NCBI RefSeq assembly: GCF_025465275.1
Contig: NZ_JAODNK010000211.1
Span: 1 to 50,174, forward strand
Direction of reading: 5' to 3'
Length of the DNA stretch: 50,174 nt
Source of the DNA: Nocardia sp.
Lineage (GTDB): Bacteria > Actinomycetota > Actinomycetes > Mycobacteriales > Mycobacteriaceae
Shown here: in pieces, positions 16,461-25,887 of the stretch
Layout of the letters: each line of letters starts with the position of its first letter
How positions within the stretch are numbered: the first letter of the stretch is position 1
Translations under genes and position numbers: made by a program
The notes under the pieces: model-generated
What the model saw: only the letters and a program-made list of their open reading frames with translations
Told to the model about the DNA's origin: nothing
Database searches by the model: none

Positions 16461-17510
16461 GTGGAATTCAGTGCGCTCTCTACCATTTCAGATGTGAGGA
16501 CAGCTTCCGGCCAAACGGTCGATTCCGGCGATGCGTTGCTCCGCCGGATGGTCGCACGACGCCGCCGCGACAACGCTGTGATCGTGGTGCTGGCTGTGCT
16601 GGCTGTCCTGGGCGGTGGCCATGCCATCGTCAGCATGTTTTCTTCGAACACGACGACCACGACCGACGATGCCAGTGTGTCGGCTGTGGGCAGGGCACAA
16701 CTGGCTGGATCGTTCGCCGAACAGTTCGTCGTGACCTATCTGACTTCCAGTGCAGGGCAGCAAGATCAGGTAGGACAATTCGTCTCCGTCGATCAACAGA
16801 TGGCCTTACCTTCAACCGGTCGGCAGGTCGTGAATCCGCAGGTTGTATACCTATCGCGGTCCGTGTCGAACGGCACGCTCGATGTGTGGTCGGTGACGGT
16901 TTCGGTTCAGGTGAGCAAAAACAGTGCGGCAGCGCCCAATATACGGCAGTACTACCGGGTTGCTGTGTCGGTGAGCGGTGGTCGGCTGCGCGCATTGTCG
17001 CTCCCAGCGGTGGTGTCGCCGCCGAGTCGAGGAAGCGACCTCGCGCTCGGGTATTCCGCCCCCTGCGGAGCGGATTCGCCACTCGCACAAGTGGCCTCGG
17101 GATTCCTGGCGGCACTGCTCACCGGCTCGGGCGACATCACCCGATACACGACTGCGGAGGCCGGGATCGTCGCTTTGCAGCCACCTCCGTTCGGTGACAT
17201 AGGTTCGGTCTCGGTCAGCTCCGACGACACGAATTGCGGGGCCGGAAATGGATCGGCTTTGATCCTGGCGACCATCACGCCGAAGGCTGATGGCACCGCG
17301 GTCGCTTCGCTGGCATACCCACTGACCATGGTCCGCACCGAAGGACAATGGCAAGTGCGGTCGATCGATTCCGTTCCGCTACTGAAGAACCCCCTCGCCA
17401 CCGTGGTCGGCGTGGGCAACCACGGTGGCACCGCGAGCACTTCCTCCTCGACGCTGCCGTCTTCGGTGTCAGCACCAGCGGTGCCGATCCCTTCGGCGAC
17501 ACAGAAGTAA
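16461..17510 (+). CDS. TcpC/VirB8-like conjugation protein
   Basis: A 349-residue bitopic membrane protein. A short cytoplasmic head ends in RRMVARRRR, then one membrane helix (about residues 38-57, VIVVLAVLAVLGGGHAIVSM), then an exported part with two NTF2-like domains (about 75-185 and 195-315). FLAALLTGSGDITRYT is typical of TcpC. TcpC and VirB8 form the periplasmic or wall-facing scaffold of type IV secretion channels. The tail is Ser/Pro-rich. A GTG start just after a -10 hexamer suggests leaderless translation; GTG 16494 is an alternative. It is the first gene of an operon running to 25887. Confidence 0.8.
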   Translation: MEFSALSTISDVRTASGQTVDSGDALLRRMVARRRRDNAVIVVLAVLAVLGGGHAIVSMFSSNTTTTTDDASVSAVGRAQLAGSFAEQFVVTYLTSSAGQQDQVGQFVSVDQQMALPSTGRQVVNPQVVYLSRSVSNGTLDVWSVTVSVQVSKNSAAAPNIRQYYRVAVSVSGGRLRALSLPAVVSPPSRGSDLALGYSAPCGADSPLAQVASGFLAALLTGSGDITRYTTAEAGIVALQPPPFGDIGSVSVSSDDTNCGAGNGSALILATITPKADGTAVASLAYPLTMVRTEGQWQVRSIDSVPLLKNPLATVVGVGNHGGTASTSSSTLPSSVSAPAVPIPSATQK

Positions 17511-17533
17511 GTAATACGAGAAGAGGCACCCAA

Positions 17534-17800
17534 ATGTCGAATTTCACCTCACTGATCCAATGGGCGATATATTTCCTCCGCTGGGCAGGCCCTCTGGTCA
17601 TCATTGTCATCACCATGGTCGTGTTCATCTCCGCTGCAGCGCAGTCCAGGCTGTCGCCGGGCAGAATGATCGCCGTAGGTGCCTCCGGACTGCTCGGGGC
17701 AGCATTGTTCTGGCTGATACCTACCGTGATCAGCGACGTGGGCGGCACTGTCAACAGTGTTGCTCCGTACGTACCCAGCGGGGGATATGGCGGCCGATGA
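17534..17800 (+). CDS. small VirB2/TrbC-like membrane protein
   Basis: An 88-residue protein with three hydrophobic stretches (about 8-32, 45-65 and a shorter one to 78) and little else. AGAGG precedes the ATG at good spacing. Its size, membrane content and position between the TcpC-like and TcpE-like genes fit the small inner-membrane component or pilin-like subunit of Gram-positive conjugation systems (VirB2, TrbC or TcpD type). Sequence similarity cannot separate these. The stop overlaps the next start by ATGA. Confidence 0.7.
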   Translation: MSNFTSLIQWAIYFLRWAGPLVIIVITMVVFISAAAQSRLSPGRMIAVGASGLLGAALFWLIPTVISDVGGTVNSVAPYVPSGGYGGR

Positions 17801-18345
17801 CCCAGTTGGTCAAGGTGTTTACGCCGATCAAGCGCGTGCCCACCATGATCGGCAAGGCACAGAACGGGCAGAAGCTGCCGTTCGGGCCCTACACCCTTCA
17901 CCAGGTGGGAGGGGCTGTGGTGCTGATTCTCATCACGTCGGTGTGCACGATGAACTTCCCTATCAATCCAGCCGTGACCTTCGTGACAGGAGCGGTGTTC
18001 ACCGTGCTGGCTGTTTTCGCGCTCGGGCTGGTTCCCTACACGGGCGTACGAATGACATCCCGGGTGCTCTGGATCGGGCGCATGATCGTCCGACGCAAAC
18101 CGGTGCACGCCTCAGGTGTGCCCATCGACGTCGATTCGACCAGGCACGTCCTGTTCATCGAGGAGAGTCTCGTCGTTGTTCTTCCCGAAAGTCGGTCTAT
18201 CCGAGGCAATGTGGTAGGCGTCGGTTCACCGAGGGGGACGATTGCCGCTGGTCGGATCGCCGCAGCACTCGACGATGGAATCGGCATCGTGGATCCGGAT
18301 ACCGAGATGAACTATCTCCTCTCGTCCGAAAGGTCGCTCGAATGA
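17797..18345 (+). CDS. TcpE/PrgI-like conjugation membrane protein
   Basis: A 182-residue protein starting at an ATG inside the stop of the previous gene. KLPFGPYTLHQVGG precedes two adjacent membrane helices (about residues 39-57 and 63-85), the layout of TcpE and PrgI proteins, small membrane partners of VirB4-type ATPases. The C-terminal 95 residues form a soluble domain with a basic start (RMIVRRKP). The VirB4 gene follows with an ATGA overlap, so the two are probably made in fixed ratio. Confidence 0.7.
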   Translation: MTQLVKVFTPIKRVPTMIGKAQNGQKLPFGPYTLHQVGGAVVLILITSVCTMNFPINPAVTFVTGAVFTVLAVFALGLVPYTGVRMTSRVLWIGRMIVRRKPVHASGVPIDVDSTRHVLFIEESLVVVLPESRSIRGNVVGVGSPRGTIAAGRIAAALDDGIGIVDPDTEMNYLLSSERSLE

Positions 18346-20870
18346 TTTTCGGACGAGACATCCAGCCCACCGCCGCGATCCGTGGGAATCTGCAATTCAC
18401 CCATGCCGGGTTGGTGACCGCGACCTACTTCATCAACCCGCTCGGTTACGGATTACGCAAGGCCAGTGACAAATTCGACGTCAAACTCGCACACCATGCC
18501 CTGATCAACAGCCTCCCCAACGGCTCTCTGCTGCTGGGTATCCAGGCCCGGCTCAATACCGTCGACGTGTTGACCAAAATGGTGGAGGGTGTGGATCTGG
18601 CGTATTGCGAAGACTACGCGGCAGAGGTAGTCTCGTCCTACGAGCGGGTATGCGCGATTATGCCCCACACCCGCATCTTTCTGTTGTCCATACCCGTCGG
18701 CGCCACGAACTCGGCCGTGTCCGGCTTGTCCCGAATATGGCGGGGCAGCACCACGACCATCGACGCCACCGCAATCGGGCGGGCGGATCTGGACACCTAC
18801 GATCAGAAGGCCGACGAAATCCTCTCCCGTATCGGAGGTGATTTCGATCCAGTTCCCGTACCAGCCGCCATGTTTCAGTGGCTGTGGGAACACTACCTGT
18901 CGCGGGGTGCCTTCGGTGAACCCTCGGCGCCGACGCGTCCGGGCGCCCTGGATGATGTGACTTCCGCGGTTTTTCGTTCGGCAGCGCTCGATGAGGGTGC
19001 GCAGGCCGACAACAGCCGGCGCCTTCGGCCATCGTTTGTCCCGGTGATCAAGGTTGTGCAGCCGGACTCTCCGTATCTCCCGTCATATCAGACGATGCTC
19101 ACGCCGCATTCGTTCCCCTACACAGGGATGGCGTTCCCCGGTGGCAGCGAATTCCTCAGCGTTCTCGAGGGATTGGGCGATGTCACCGTCGACTGGGGTA
19201 TGCGGATCTCGACCAAGCCGGCCGACCAGGTCACCAAAAACAATGAGTTGCGGCTGCGGCGGCTGGGCGAGCAGATGGACCAGCGCGACCAGGAAGTCTC
19301 CTTCGCTCACAGCACGCTGACCTCCAAGGCCCAGATGCTGGGCGAGTACAACCAACACTTCGAGGTCAACAGTGGCGAGTCGGAGGTATCGTTCACCACC
19401 GTCGTCGCCGTTGCCGGGCATTCCCACGAGGCAACCCTGGACGCGGTCAACGCGCTCAAACGCCGATACAAGCGTTTCCAGGTGGAGATGACCACGCCGG
19501 TCGGAGCGCAGGTCGACCTATGGTCGATGCTCATTCCCGGTAGCCCGCCCCGGCGAGCTTTCGACGACTATGCGCACATCGTGCCCTCGGACATGTGGGC
19601 TGCGTTCGTGCCCTTCACAACGAGTCAGATCGGTGACGACAGTGGTCCGATCATCGGGGTGAATCTGTTGTCCGGAAACTTCGAGCCGATCCATTTCGGG
19701 ATCATGGAGGCCGCGCTGCACGATTTGTCGGCGTCGTTCGCAGTGACCGGTGAGCTCGGCTCCGGCAAATCGTATTTTTTGAAACTTGTCGCGGTTCTGG
19801 TGCACGATATGGGCGGGCAGTTCCTCGCGATCGACCGCAGCCAGGTCGGGGAATGGGAACATTTCGCGGCAGCGATCGACGATGCGGTCATCATCGATCT
19901 GGCGAACCCGAGTGTTTCGCTGGACCCCTTGCGGTTGTTCGATCCACGGGTGGCCGGCGAGCGCACGCTGGACACGATTCTACCGCTGCTGGATCTGTCA
20001 CCGACGTTCGGTGCCGGTGCTGTAGTGGGGAGTCTGTTGAGCCCCAGAGGCCTTGCCGAACACGGTATTCGGAGCATGCTCGACATGTTCCATACTGTTC
20101 GCCGGCTGCGGGATCAGCAGGGAAACGGCGAGGAATACGCGGACCTGGCAGCGCGCCTCGGTACGGTGGTGGAGCGGATGCCTGTGCTGTTCGATCCGAA
20201 TCTCCCCACACTGCGTCTGGATGCCGCCGCGACCGTGATCCGCAGCCATGGGGTGGCGCTTCCGACGGCGGAGGAATTGACAACCCCGCATCTGTACAAC
20301 CGATTGCCGTTGACCAAACGGCTCGGTACCGCCCTCTACGAGCTCGTCGGTGTTGCCGCCCGGGAGGCGTTTCTGACCGACAACGGTCGTTTCGGATTGC
20401 TGGTCGGGGACGAGGCGCATCACTTCACCCAGACCCAGGTTGGTTCGGCGGTAACCTCCGACTTCAGCCGGGACGGCCGAAAGCACTTGGCTGCAATCGG
20501 ATTGGCGTCCCACGATCCGGCAACCGATTTCCAGGGAGCCGCGCACAATCTGGTGCCCAACAGGTTCGTCTTCCGCCAGCGCGATGAGACTCTCGCGCGC
20601 AACAGTCTGGAATGGCTCGGAGTCGATCTGGAGGAAACACCGTTCTTGCTGCAGATTCTGCGGGAGGAGACCTCGCCGCCGGTAGGGCCGGGCCGTCAGA
20701 TTCCCGAGGAGCGCCGCGGCGAGATGTTCATGCGTGATGCGTTGAATCGTATCGGGCGTGGAAAGGTGCTCGGCCCGGCGCGAGCGGACCGCGCGGCAGC
20801 GATGACAAGCACACCCTCCGCAGCTGGCGCAAGTGGCCAGAAGGCGCTTTCACGGCAGACAGCCACATGA
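18342..20870 (+). CDS. virB4: VirB4-like conjugation ATPase
   Basis: An 842-residue ATPase. The N-terminal 430 residues form the VirB4/TraC-like membrane-binding domain. The motor domain carries Walker A at residues 470-477 (GELGSGKS) and Walker B with Asp690-Glu691 (LLVGDEAHHF). The C-terminus has the FVFRQRDETLA segment typical of the family. VirB4 powers assembly and transport in every conjugative type IV secretion system and is the most reliable marker of one. Its start overlaps the upstream stop (ATGA), and its own stop overlaps the next start. No frameshift is seen. A relaxase and coupling protein, needed for DNA transfer, are not in the window. Confidence 0.92.
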   Translation: MIFGRDIQPTAAIRGNLQFTHAGLVTATYFINPLGYGLRKASDKFDVKLAHHALINSLPNGSLLLGIQARLNTVDVLTKMVEGVDLAYCEDYAAEVVSSYERVCAIMPHTRIFLLSIPVGATNSAVSGLSRIWRGSTTTIDATAIGRADLDTYDQKADEILSRIGGDFDPVPVPAAMFQWLWEHYLSRGAFGEPSAPTRPGALDDVTSAVFRSAALDEGAQADNSRRLRPSFVPVIKVVQPDSPYLPSYQTMLTPHSFPYTGMAFPGGSEFLSVLEGLGDVTVDWGMRISTKPADQVTKNNELRLRRLGEQMDQRDQEVSFAHSTLTSKAQMLGEYNQHFEVNSGESEVSFTTVVAVAGHSHEATLDAVNALKRRYKRFQVEMTTPVGAQVDLWSMLIPGSPPRRAFDDYAHIVPSDMWAAFVPFTTSQIGDDSGPIIGVNLLSGNFEPIHFGIMEAALHDLSASFAVTGELGSGKSYFLKLVAVLVHDMGGQFLAIDRSQVGEWEHFAAAIDDAVIIDLANPSVSLDPLRLFDPRVAGERTLDTILPLLDLSPTFGAGAVVGSLLSPRGLAEHGIRSMLDMFHTVRRLRDQQGNGEEYADLAARLGTVVERMPVLFDPNLPTLRLDAAATVIRSHGVALPTAEELTTPHLYNRLPLTKRLGTALYELVGVAAREAFLTDNGRFGLLVGDEAHHFTQTQVGSAVTSDFSRDGRKHLAAIGLASHDPATDFQGAAHNLVPNRFVFRQRDETLARNSLEWLGVDLEETPFLLQILREETSPPVGPGRQIPEERRGEMFMRDALNRIGRGKVLGPARADRAAAMTSTPSAAGASGQKALSRQTAT

Positions 20871-23353
20871 TTACCAGGGCAGTGTCAGCCGTCCTGCACG
20901 ATCCCTACCGATGGGAACCGCGAACCGCTCTTGCACGATTCTTCCAGTGGGTGCGGGCGAGTCGTCGGCGTCGGCGAATCTTCTCGATCACTGCAATCCT
21001 CTTCGCACTTTTCATCTTTCCGGGGCCGCTGACCGCGATTGCCTTTGCTCAATCCGGTAGTACTGGATCAGGATTCGGGAACAGTGCCGCAGGGGTCATG
21101 GGTAAGCGCGACAACAACGGTGTATTGATGGCGAACGTAATGTTCGTCACCAATCACGGCAGCCCGTTGCATCTGGATAAGGCAGGGATGTCGGTGCCTA
21201 TCCTCCTCATATTCGCAGTCTGGTCGATGGGTACCGCACTGGCCATTTACGCGCTCGGATACGGCCCGGGGTTGCAGTGGATGAATCTCATGGCAGAACC
21301 CGTTCGGGGAGTAGCTCACGCATTGACCAGCCAGCTACCCATATCGCTGATCATGACGTTGTGCGTCACCGTCGGAGCCCTCTTTGCGGCAATATGCATC
21401 GCGAGGGGAATGGTTGCGAAGGGAATGACACAATTGCTATTCATGTTCTTTTTCGCGCTCATGTTGTTGGGGACGAAGCCTCTTAGTAGTCCGGTGGATG
21501 ATATTGTCTCATCGACCGGTATCTTAGCGGAGGCGGGGGATGTCGGGGACATCGTGGCTTTGAGTCTGAACGGTGACAACAACCCCGATCCAGCCCAGCT
21601 GAATAAATCCATGGAAGCGACGGCGGTAACCAACGAGTTTAGCGACGTCGTTCAAGTGTGGAATTTTGGACACGTCCTCAAGGGTGCGTGTGCTGACGAG
21701 TGGGTTGCGGGCATGAATGCCCAGGATGAAGACAAGGTCATGAGTTCTTTGAAGACGTGTGACCCTGCAGCCCATCATTCCGCCGACAATCCGAGTGCTG
21801 GGCAGATCGCTACCGGCGTCCTTCTGTTGATTACGATGATCATTAATCTTGGGTTCAACTCGGCCTTCATGATTTCGATAATCGGGACGGGGCTGACTGC
21901 TGTCTATTGGGCACTCGTGGCAATGGTGAGTCTCATTTCCAGTGCGTATCTGCCCGGGCCGCCTCAGACCGTTGCGTTCCAAGGCTTTTTTCATGGAGCC
22001 TACTCCGCCGTCAAAATGGGCGGTTTAATAGGTCTAGTCGGTGCGTATCAGCTGTTCATGGGAGATCTGTACCAGCAGGCGCAAGGTAATACGATCCAGA
22101 TCGCGATTGTTGCGGCGATATTCGAACTCGTCGCAGTCATTCGATACCGGAGATTGCTTCGAGCTTGGGGCAGCGCCGATTCCTGGTTCGTCAATGGTTT
22201 CGCTCTCGCGGGTCGGAACGGGATTCACTTCGGATTCGGTCCCAGTGGTGGCTCCGGTGGTGGTTCTGGAGGTGGAACCGCGCTGGGTATGGGTACCGCA
22301 GGCGCCAACGGGCACGGTCTCGGAATGCTCACCAGGGGTGCCGCCGTGGTGGCTGCTATCAACACCTCTCCGGTCGCTGAAGCATTCTTTCGTCGACAGC
22401 GCCCTTTGGGTAACATGTCTATTAAGCAGCGAAGAATGGCGGAATCGCAAGTGGGGGTATGGACGAAGGAAGGATTCGGCGGAGCCGGCGGCATCTATGT
22501 TCAATCCATGATGAATCGCGAGCTCTATGGATATGCAGCCCGCAAGGCGATCAAGAAGCACGGCGGCAACAAGTCGGCTCTGGGAATTTCAGCGGGCGTC
22601 CAAGCCATTGTCGACGCGGGTGGAGAGGCTGAGGCCGCATACGGTGTCCTATACGGCGGTGGCCTTGTCAAAAATAAAGAGATGGTTCATTACGCTGTGC
22701 GATCGTGGAATTGGGCCAAGGAGCATAGCGAGGACGAGACGTTGAAGTACAAAGGTCTCGGTCAGGTGGCTTCGGCATTTACGCAGGCTGAAAACAGTTT
22801 CCTTCGAATGATAAGAGGGGATGAAAACGGAAGGGTTGTCGAAACGGATATTGCAACCCTGCAGGCATCGGCATACCGGTTTCAACGATGGAACGAAGAA
22901 GAAATCCATCTTGAGGGTCAAGGTCTGTCATTGGCTCGGGAATACATGCGCGAACCGAGTAAACATCTATACTTGAGCATACAGAAACTGGAAAATGGAG
23001 ACCCACTGGTTGAAACGGACTATCTTTACGGCAGAATTGTCAACGATGAAGTTCTGAACATTCGCAATAAACCTTTGAACATCGACAGGGATACCGCGGC
23101 GCGAATGACGACTTGGATTGCGAACTCACATCGGAAGGAAGTGGCCGGAGCAGCGGAAGCTGTCGTTGATGACGCCGGTGACAATCAAAAGTGGCGGCTA
23201 TTGAGAAAATCGGTCAATGGCGCTCTAAATACGGATGCGTGGGCGTCGGGCACCAATAGGGTTCCGTTCCACTCGCCTCACCCGCCAGACTTTTCAAAGC
23301 CCGTCAACCCGTGGTGGCGGCGGTCGTTTTCTGCCAATAAAATCTCCCCTTAA
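20867..23353 (+). CDS. VirB6/TrbL-like channel protein
   Basis: An 828-residue polytopic membrane protein. A basic N-terminus (RASRRRRR) is followed by a membrane helix at about 42-63, then five or more further helices between about 105 and 440, separated by an exported loop (about 220-320). The C-terminal 370 residues are soluble, beginning with a Gly/Ser-rich linker (GGSGGGSGGG). VirB6 and TrbL proteins form the inner-membrane gate of the conjugation channel; placement directly after VirB4 with an ATGA overlap is typical. The second half of the gene uses many more A/T-ending codons (AAA, AAT, ATT) than its neighbours, which suggests a different origin for the C-terminal part. Confidence 0.8.
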   Translation: MITRAVSAVLHDPYRWEPRTALARFFQWVRASRRRRRIFSITAILFALFIFPGPLTAIAFAQSGSTGSGFGNSAAGVMGKRDNNGVLMANVMFVTNHGSPLHLDKAGMSVPILLIFAVWSMGTALAIYALGYGPGLQWMNLMAEPVRGVAHALTSQLPISLIMTLCVTVGALFAAICIARGMVAKGMTQLLFMFFFALMLLGTKPLSSPVDDIVSSTGILAEAGDVGDIVALSLNGDNNPDPAQLNKSMEATAVTNEFSDVVQVWNFGHVLKGACADEWVAGMNAQDEDKVMSSLKTCDPAAHHSADNPSAGQIATGVLLLITMIINLGFNSAFMISIIGTGLTAVYWALVAMVSLISSAYLPGPPQTVAFQGFFHGAYSAVKMGGLIGLVGAYQLFMGDLYQQAQGNTIQIAIVAAIFELVAVIRYRRLLRAWGSADSWFVNGFALAGRNGIHFGFGPSGGSGGGSGGGTALGMGTAGANGHGLGMLTRGAAVVAAINTSPVAEAFFRRQRPLGNMSIKQRRMAESQVGVWTKEGFGGAGGIYVQSMMNRELYGYAARKAIKKHGGNKSALGISAGVQAIVDAGGEAEAAYGVLYGGGLVKNKEMVHYAVRSWNWAKEHSEDETLKYKGLGQVASAFTQAENSFLRMIRGDENGRVVETDIATLQASAYRFQRWNEEEIHLEGQGLSLAREYMREPSKHLYLSIQKLENGDPLVETDYLYGRIVNDEVLNIRNKPLNIDRDTAARMTTWIANSHRKEVAGAAEAVVDDAGDNQKWRLLRKSVNGALNTDAWASGTNRVPFHSPHPPDFSKPVNPWWRRSFSANKISP

Positions 23354-23458
23354 GGGCACATCGAAATTGCGGCAGGCAATGGGTGCGGCAATTGCGTGGT
23401 TTTAATGCGTTGGCGTAACTTTTCGACACACGTTCACAGACTGTAAGGAGGGATCTCG

Positions 23459-24391
23459 ATGCGCGGTCGCATCACCGGCCTCGCGGTCGTACCGGTCGGG
23501 GCTTTGGCAGCGGCAATAACCCTGGGCGGTGTCGGAGTTGCGCTGCTGGTGGGGTCCTCGATCTTCGGTGCGACGATGTCGGGGTGGGTGTCGAGCGATC
23601 TCCAGTACCAATGCGACAGCCAGGTCGGTGCGGATCCGTCGGGTGCCCAGACGACGTCGGTTGTGCCGACCAGCAACGCCGGTGTGGGTTCCGATTGGGC
23701 GGTGGATGTGCCTACCGAGAATCCATATGCGTCCCTCACACTCGACCCCGACGATACGGGCATCTCCAGCTACCAACGTGGATGTGTATCGGCCTTGAAA
23801 TCAGCGCCCTACCAGCTGCCTCCGCTGCAGACCGTCAACGCAGGTTTTGCGGCTGACTGTGCGCGATCCCTTGCTCTGGCGCAGGTGAACCAGTTGGTTG
23901 CGGGAAGTCCTGGCGGCGTAGCAGGTTCCCCCGACGCTGCTGACAACCCCTTGGATAGCGCAGACTTGCAGAGATACGTGATATTCGAAGCATCGTCGGC
24001 AACAGCGAGTGGACATTGCGGAGAGCCTGGAGGTACGAACCCTGGCTCGGCGACAAGCCCGCGGCTGTCGGCATCGGATCTGATGCCCGCTGATCCTGGC
24101 TCATGCGCTCGGGTCCCGGGCGCAGCCTCCGGCCCTGGGAACCCAGCCGCGCTGCTTCCGAACTTCCTAGCAGGACAAGGGCTCTGCGGCCAGCGGGTTG
24201 ATATTCGCGCCGCCTCCCCGGGCGACCTCATCTTTTGGAACTACTCCAACGGGGCGGCCACCAGCGGCGGTATCGTCGTTGGCCCCGCACAGATCGTCAC
24301 AGCCGATCCGTCCTCCGGACGTGTAGTCGCGAGACCCATGCCGACCGGCCCTGACGTGCGGGTAAAGCGGGTTCTGAGCGGTGGCTCATGA
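23459..24391 (+). CDS. membrane-anchored NlpC/P60-like protein without visible catalytic residues
   Basis: A 310-residue protein with a strong AAGGAGGG site before its ATG. One membrane segment (about residues 8-38) anchors an exported part rich in Ala, Ser and Pro. The last 100 residues contain PGDLIFWNYSNG and GGIVVGPAQIVTADP, the end of an NlpC/P60-type wall-hydrolase fold. The catalytic histidine normally found before G-I-V is a glycine, and no D-C-S-G motif is present. It is therefore probably a non-enzymatic wall-binding component of the conjugation channel, beside an active homologue. The stop overlaps the start of that next gene. Confidence 0.6.
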   Translation: MRGRITGLAVVPVGALAAAITLGGVGVALLVGSSIFGATMSGWVSSDLQYQCDSQVGADPSGAQTTSVVPTSNAGVGSDWAVDVPTENPYASLTLDPDDTGISSYQRGCVSALKSAPYQLPPLQTVNAGFAADCARSLALAQVNQLVAGSPGGVAGSPDAADNPLDSADLQRYVIFEASSATASGHCGEPGGTNPGSATSPRLSASDLMPADPGSCARVPGAASGPGNPAALLPNFLAGQGLCGQRVDIRAASPGDLIFWNYSNGAATSGGIVVGPAQIVTADPSSGRVVARPMPTGPDVRVKRVLSGGS

Positions 24392-25887
24392 CAGAACAAG
24401 TAGGGGGCGTCGTGGAAGCGAAGGTCGCCACAGAGACCGACGGCGGCCAGGTAGCCGACAGCTCGGCAGACGCACAGACACCGTGGTCTCCGCAGCAGCG
24501 GTCTCGCAGATCGCCATCTGAAACCTCGGAGAGTGCTGGCATTTCGGGGCTGTCAGCGCGGCCAGGATCGCAGAATTCTGTGACCGGAGGATCCGGCGGC
24601 GATCTGAAATCGGGCGCGAATGTGGCCGTGACGGATTTCGCACGAGGCTCGGCGGCGAACTCAGCGTCGGGGAATCCTTTTCCCGTGGCAAGGCAGCAGG
24701 CTCCTGCGGAAAGCCAATGGGGTCCGGAGAGCAACCGGGCGTCCACCACCGCGCCCGATTCCGCGACCGCGGCGCATTCTCTGTCGTCGTCGGGGGTGCT
24801 GGGTGGATTGGTGGACCCGCAGGTGGTGGCGCAATGGGCGCCGGTAGCCGCCGGGACCGGAGCTGCGGCACTCGGTGCCCTGCCCATGCTGGCCCAAGCT
24901 TTGAGCGGCCTGGGCGGCGCACCATCAACCCGACCACCGGCTACCGACCCCACCAGCAGTACTGGTGGCAACGGTGCCGTCGCTCCCGTCTCGGGGGCAG
25001 GGCTGTCCCCGCAAGCCCAGAAGGCCATCCAAGTCCTGAAGCTGCTCGCCGCTGCCTACGGCACCGGTGCCACCAGTGACCCCGCTGTCGCCGCCCTTCG
25101 TCAACAACTGGGCATCCCCGTCACCGGCTACACCGGCAATGGCGCCACTGCCCTCACCGCCCAGCAGGTATACCAGCAGAACGCGGCCAAGGCTTTCACC
25201 GCACTCGACGACCAGCTCGCCACCGACCTCGTCAGCATGGCCGGTATCGCATCCACCGACCGCACCACCATCATCAACACCGTCGAACAGGTGCAAACCG
25301 CCATCAAAAGCCTCGGCACCCAGGTCTATACCCCCGCCGGTCAGCAAAAGGTCCACGACCTGCTCTACAGTGCGCTTACCACGGCCGCCAAAACTGCCGG
25401 TAACACCCACATGATCACACAAGCGCACGCTGCCGACATCAATACCCTCACCCACCAATTCCTCAACACTCTTGCCGGAAAAAGTAGCACTGGTTCAACA
25501 TCTTCGAGTCCTGCTGTGGAGAAGGCGATTTCGGTTGCGGAGGCACAAATCGGCAAACCTTATGTTTGGGGTGGGGCAGGGCCTGACAACTTCGACTGCT
25601 CCGGACTTGTCCAGTACGCCTTGGCGGCTGCTGGTGTTCAAGTCCCGCACGGTGCGACCGATCAGTTCAACATGTTTCCCAAAGTCGATCCCTCCGCTAT
25701 CCGTCCGGCAGATATCCGTCGAGGAGATCTCATCTTCCCCTCCGACGAAATCGATTCCACCGGCTACGTAAATCACGTCATGATCTACCTCGGAAATGGA
25801 CAGTGCATCGCGGCATCCAATCCGTCGGTACCGGTCGGGGTGGTTCCTCTGCCGCCGGGTGGTTACAAGGCAGCTCGCTGGGCCTGA
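24388..25887 (+). CDS. NlpC/P60 peptidoglycan endopeptidase of the conjugation operon
   Basis: A 499-residue protein. Residues 1-145 are polar and low in complexity. A hydrophobic stretch at about 147-175 could be a membrane segment. Residues about 210-365 form a helical DUF4226-like domain. The C-terminal NlpC/P60 domain (about 380-499) keeps Cys404 (FDCSGLV) and His463 (NHVMIYLG). Such enzymes cut peptide cross-links in the wall so that a secretion channel can pass; VirB1 and its analogues do this in other conjugation systems. It overlaps the upstream gene by ATGA and is the last gene of the operon. Confidence 0.85.
   Translation: MTEQVGGVVEAKVATETDGGQVADSSADAQTPWSPQQRSRRSPSETSESAGISGLSARPGSQNSVTGGSGGDLKSGANVAVTDFARGSAANSASGNPFPVARQQAPAESQWGPESNRASTTAPDSATAAHSLSSSGVLGGLVDPQVVAQWAPVAAGTGAAALGALPMLAQALSGLGGAPSTRPPATDPTSSTGGNGAVAPVSGAGLSPQAQKAIQVLKLLAAAYGTGATSDPAVAALRQQLGIPVTGYTGNGATALTAQQVYQQNAAKAFTALDDQLATDLVSMAGIASTDRTTIINTVEQVQTAIKSLGTQVYTPAGQQKVHDLLYSALTTAAKTAGNTHMITQAHAADINTLTHQFLNTLAGKSSTGSTSSSPAVEKAISVAEAQIGKPYVWGGAGPDNFDCSGLVQYALAAAGVQVPHGATDQFNMFPKVDPSAIRPADIRRGDLIFPSDEIDSTGYVNHVMIYLGNGQCIAASNPSVPVGVVPLPPGGYKAARWA

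Noticed and set aside
17757..18341. Upstream extension of the VirB4 frame
   Set aside because: The extension overlaps the small membrane protein and the TcpE-like gene in another frame. The ATG at 18342 overlaps the preceding stop and gives a normal VirB4 start.
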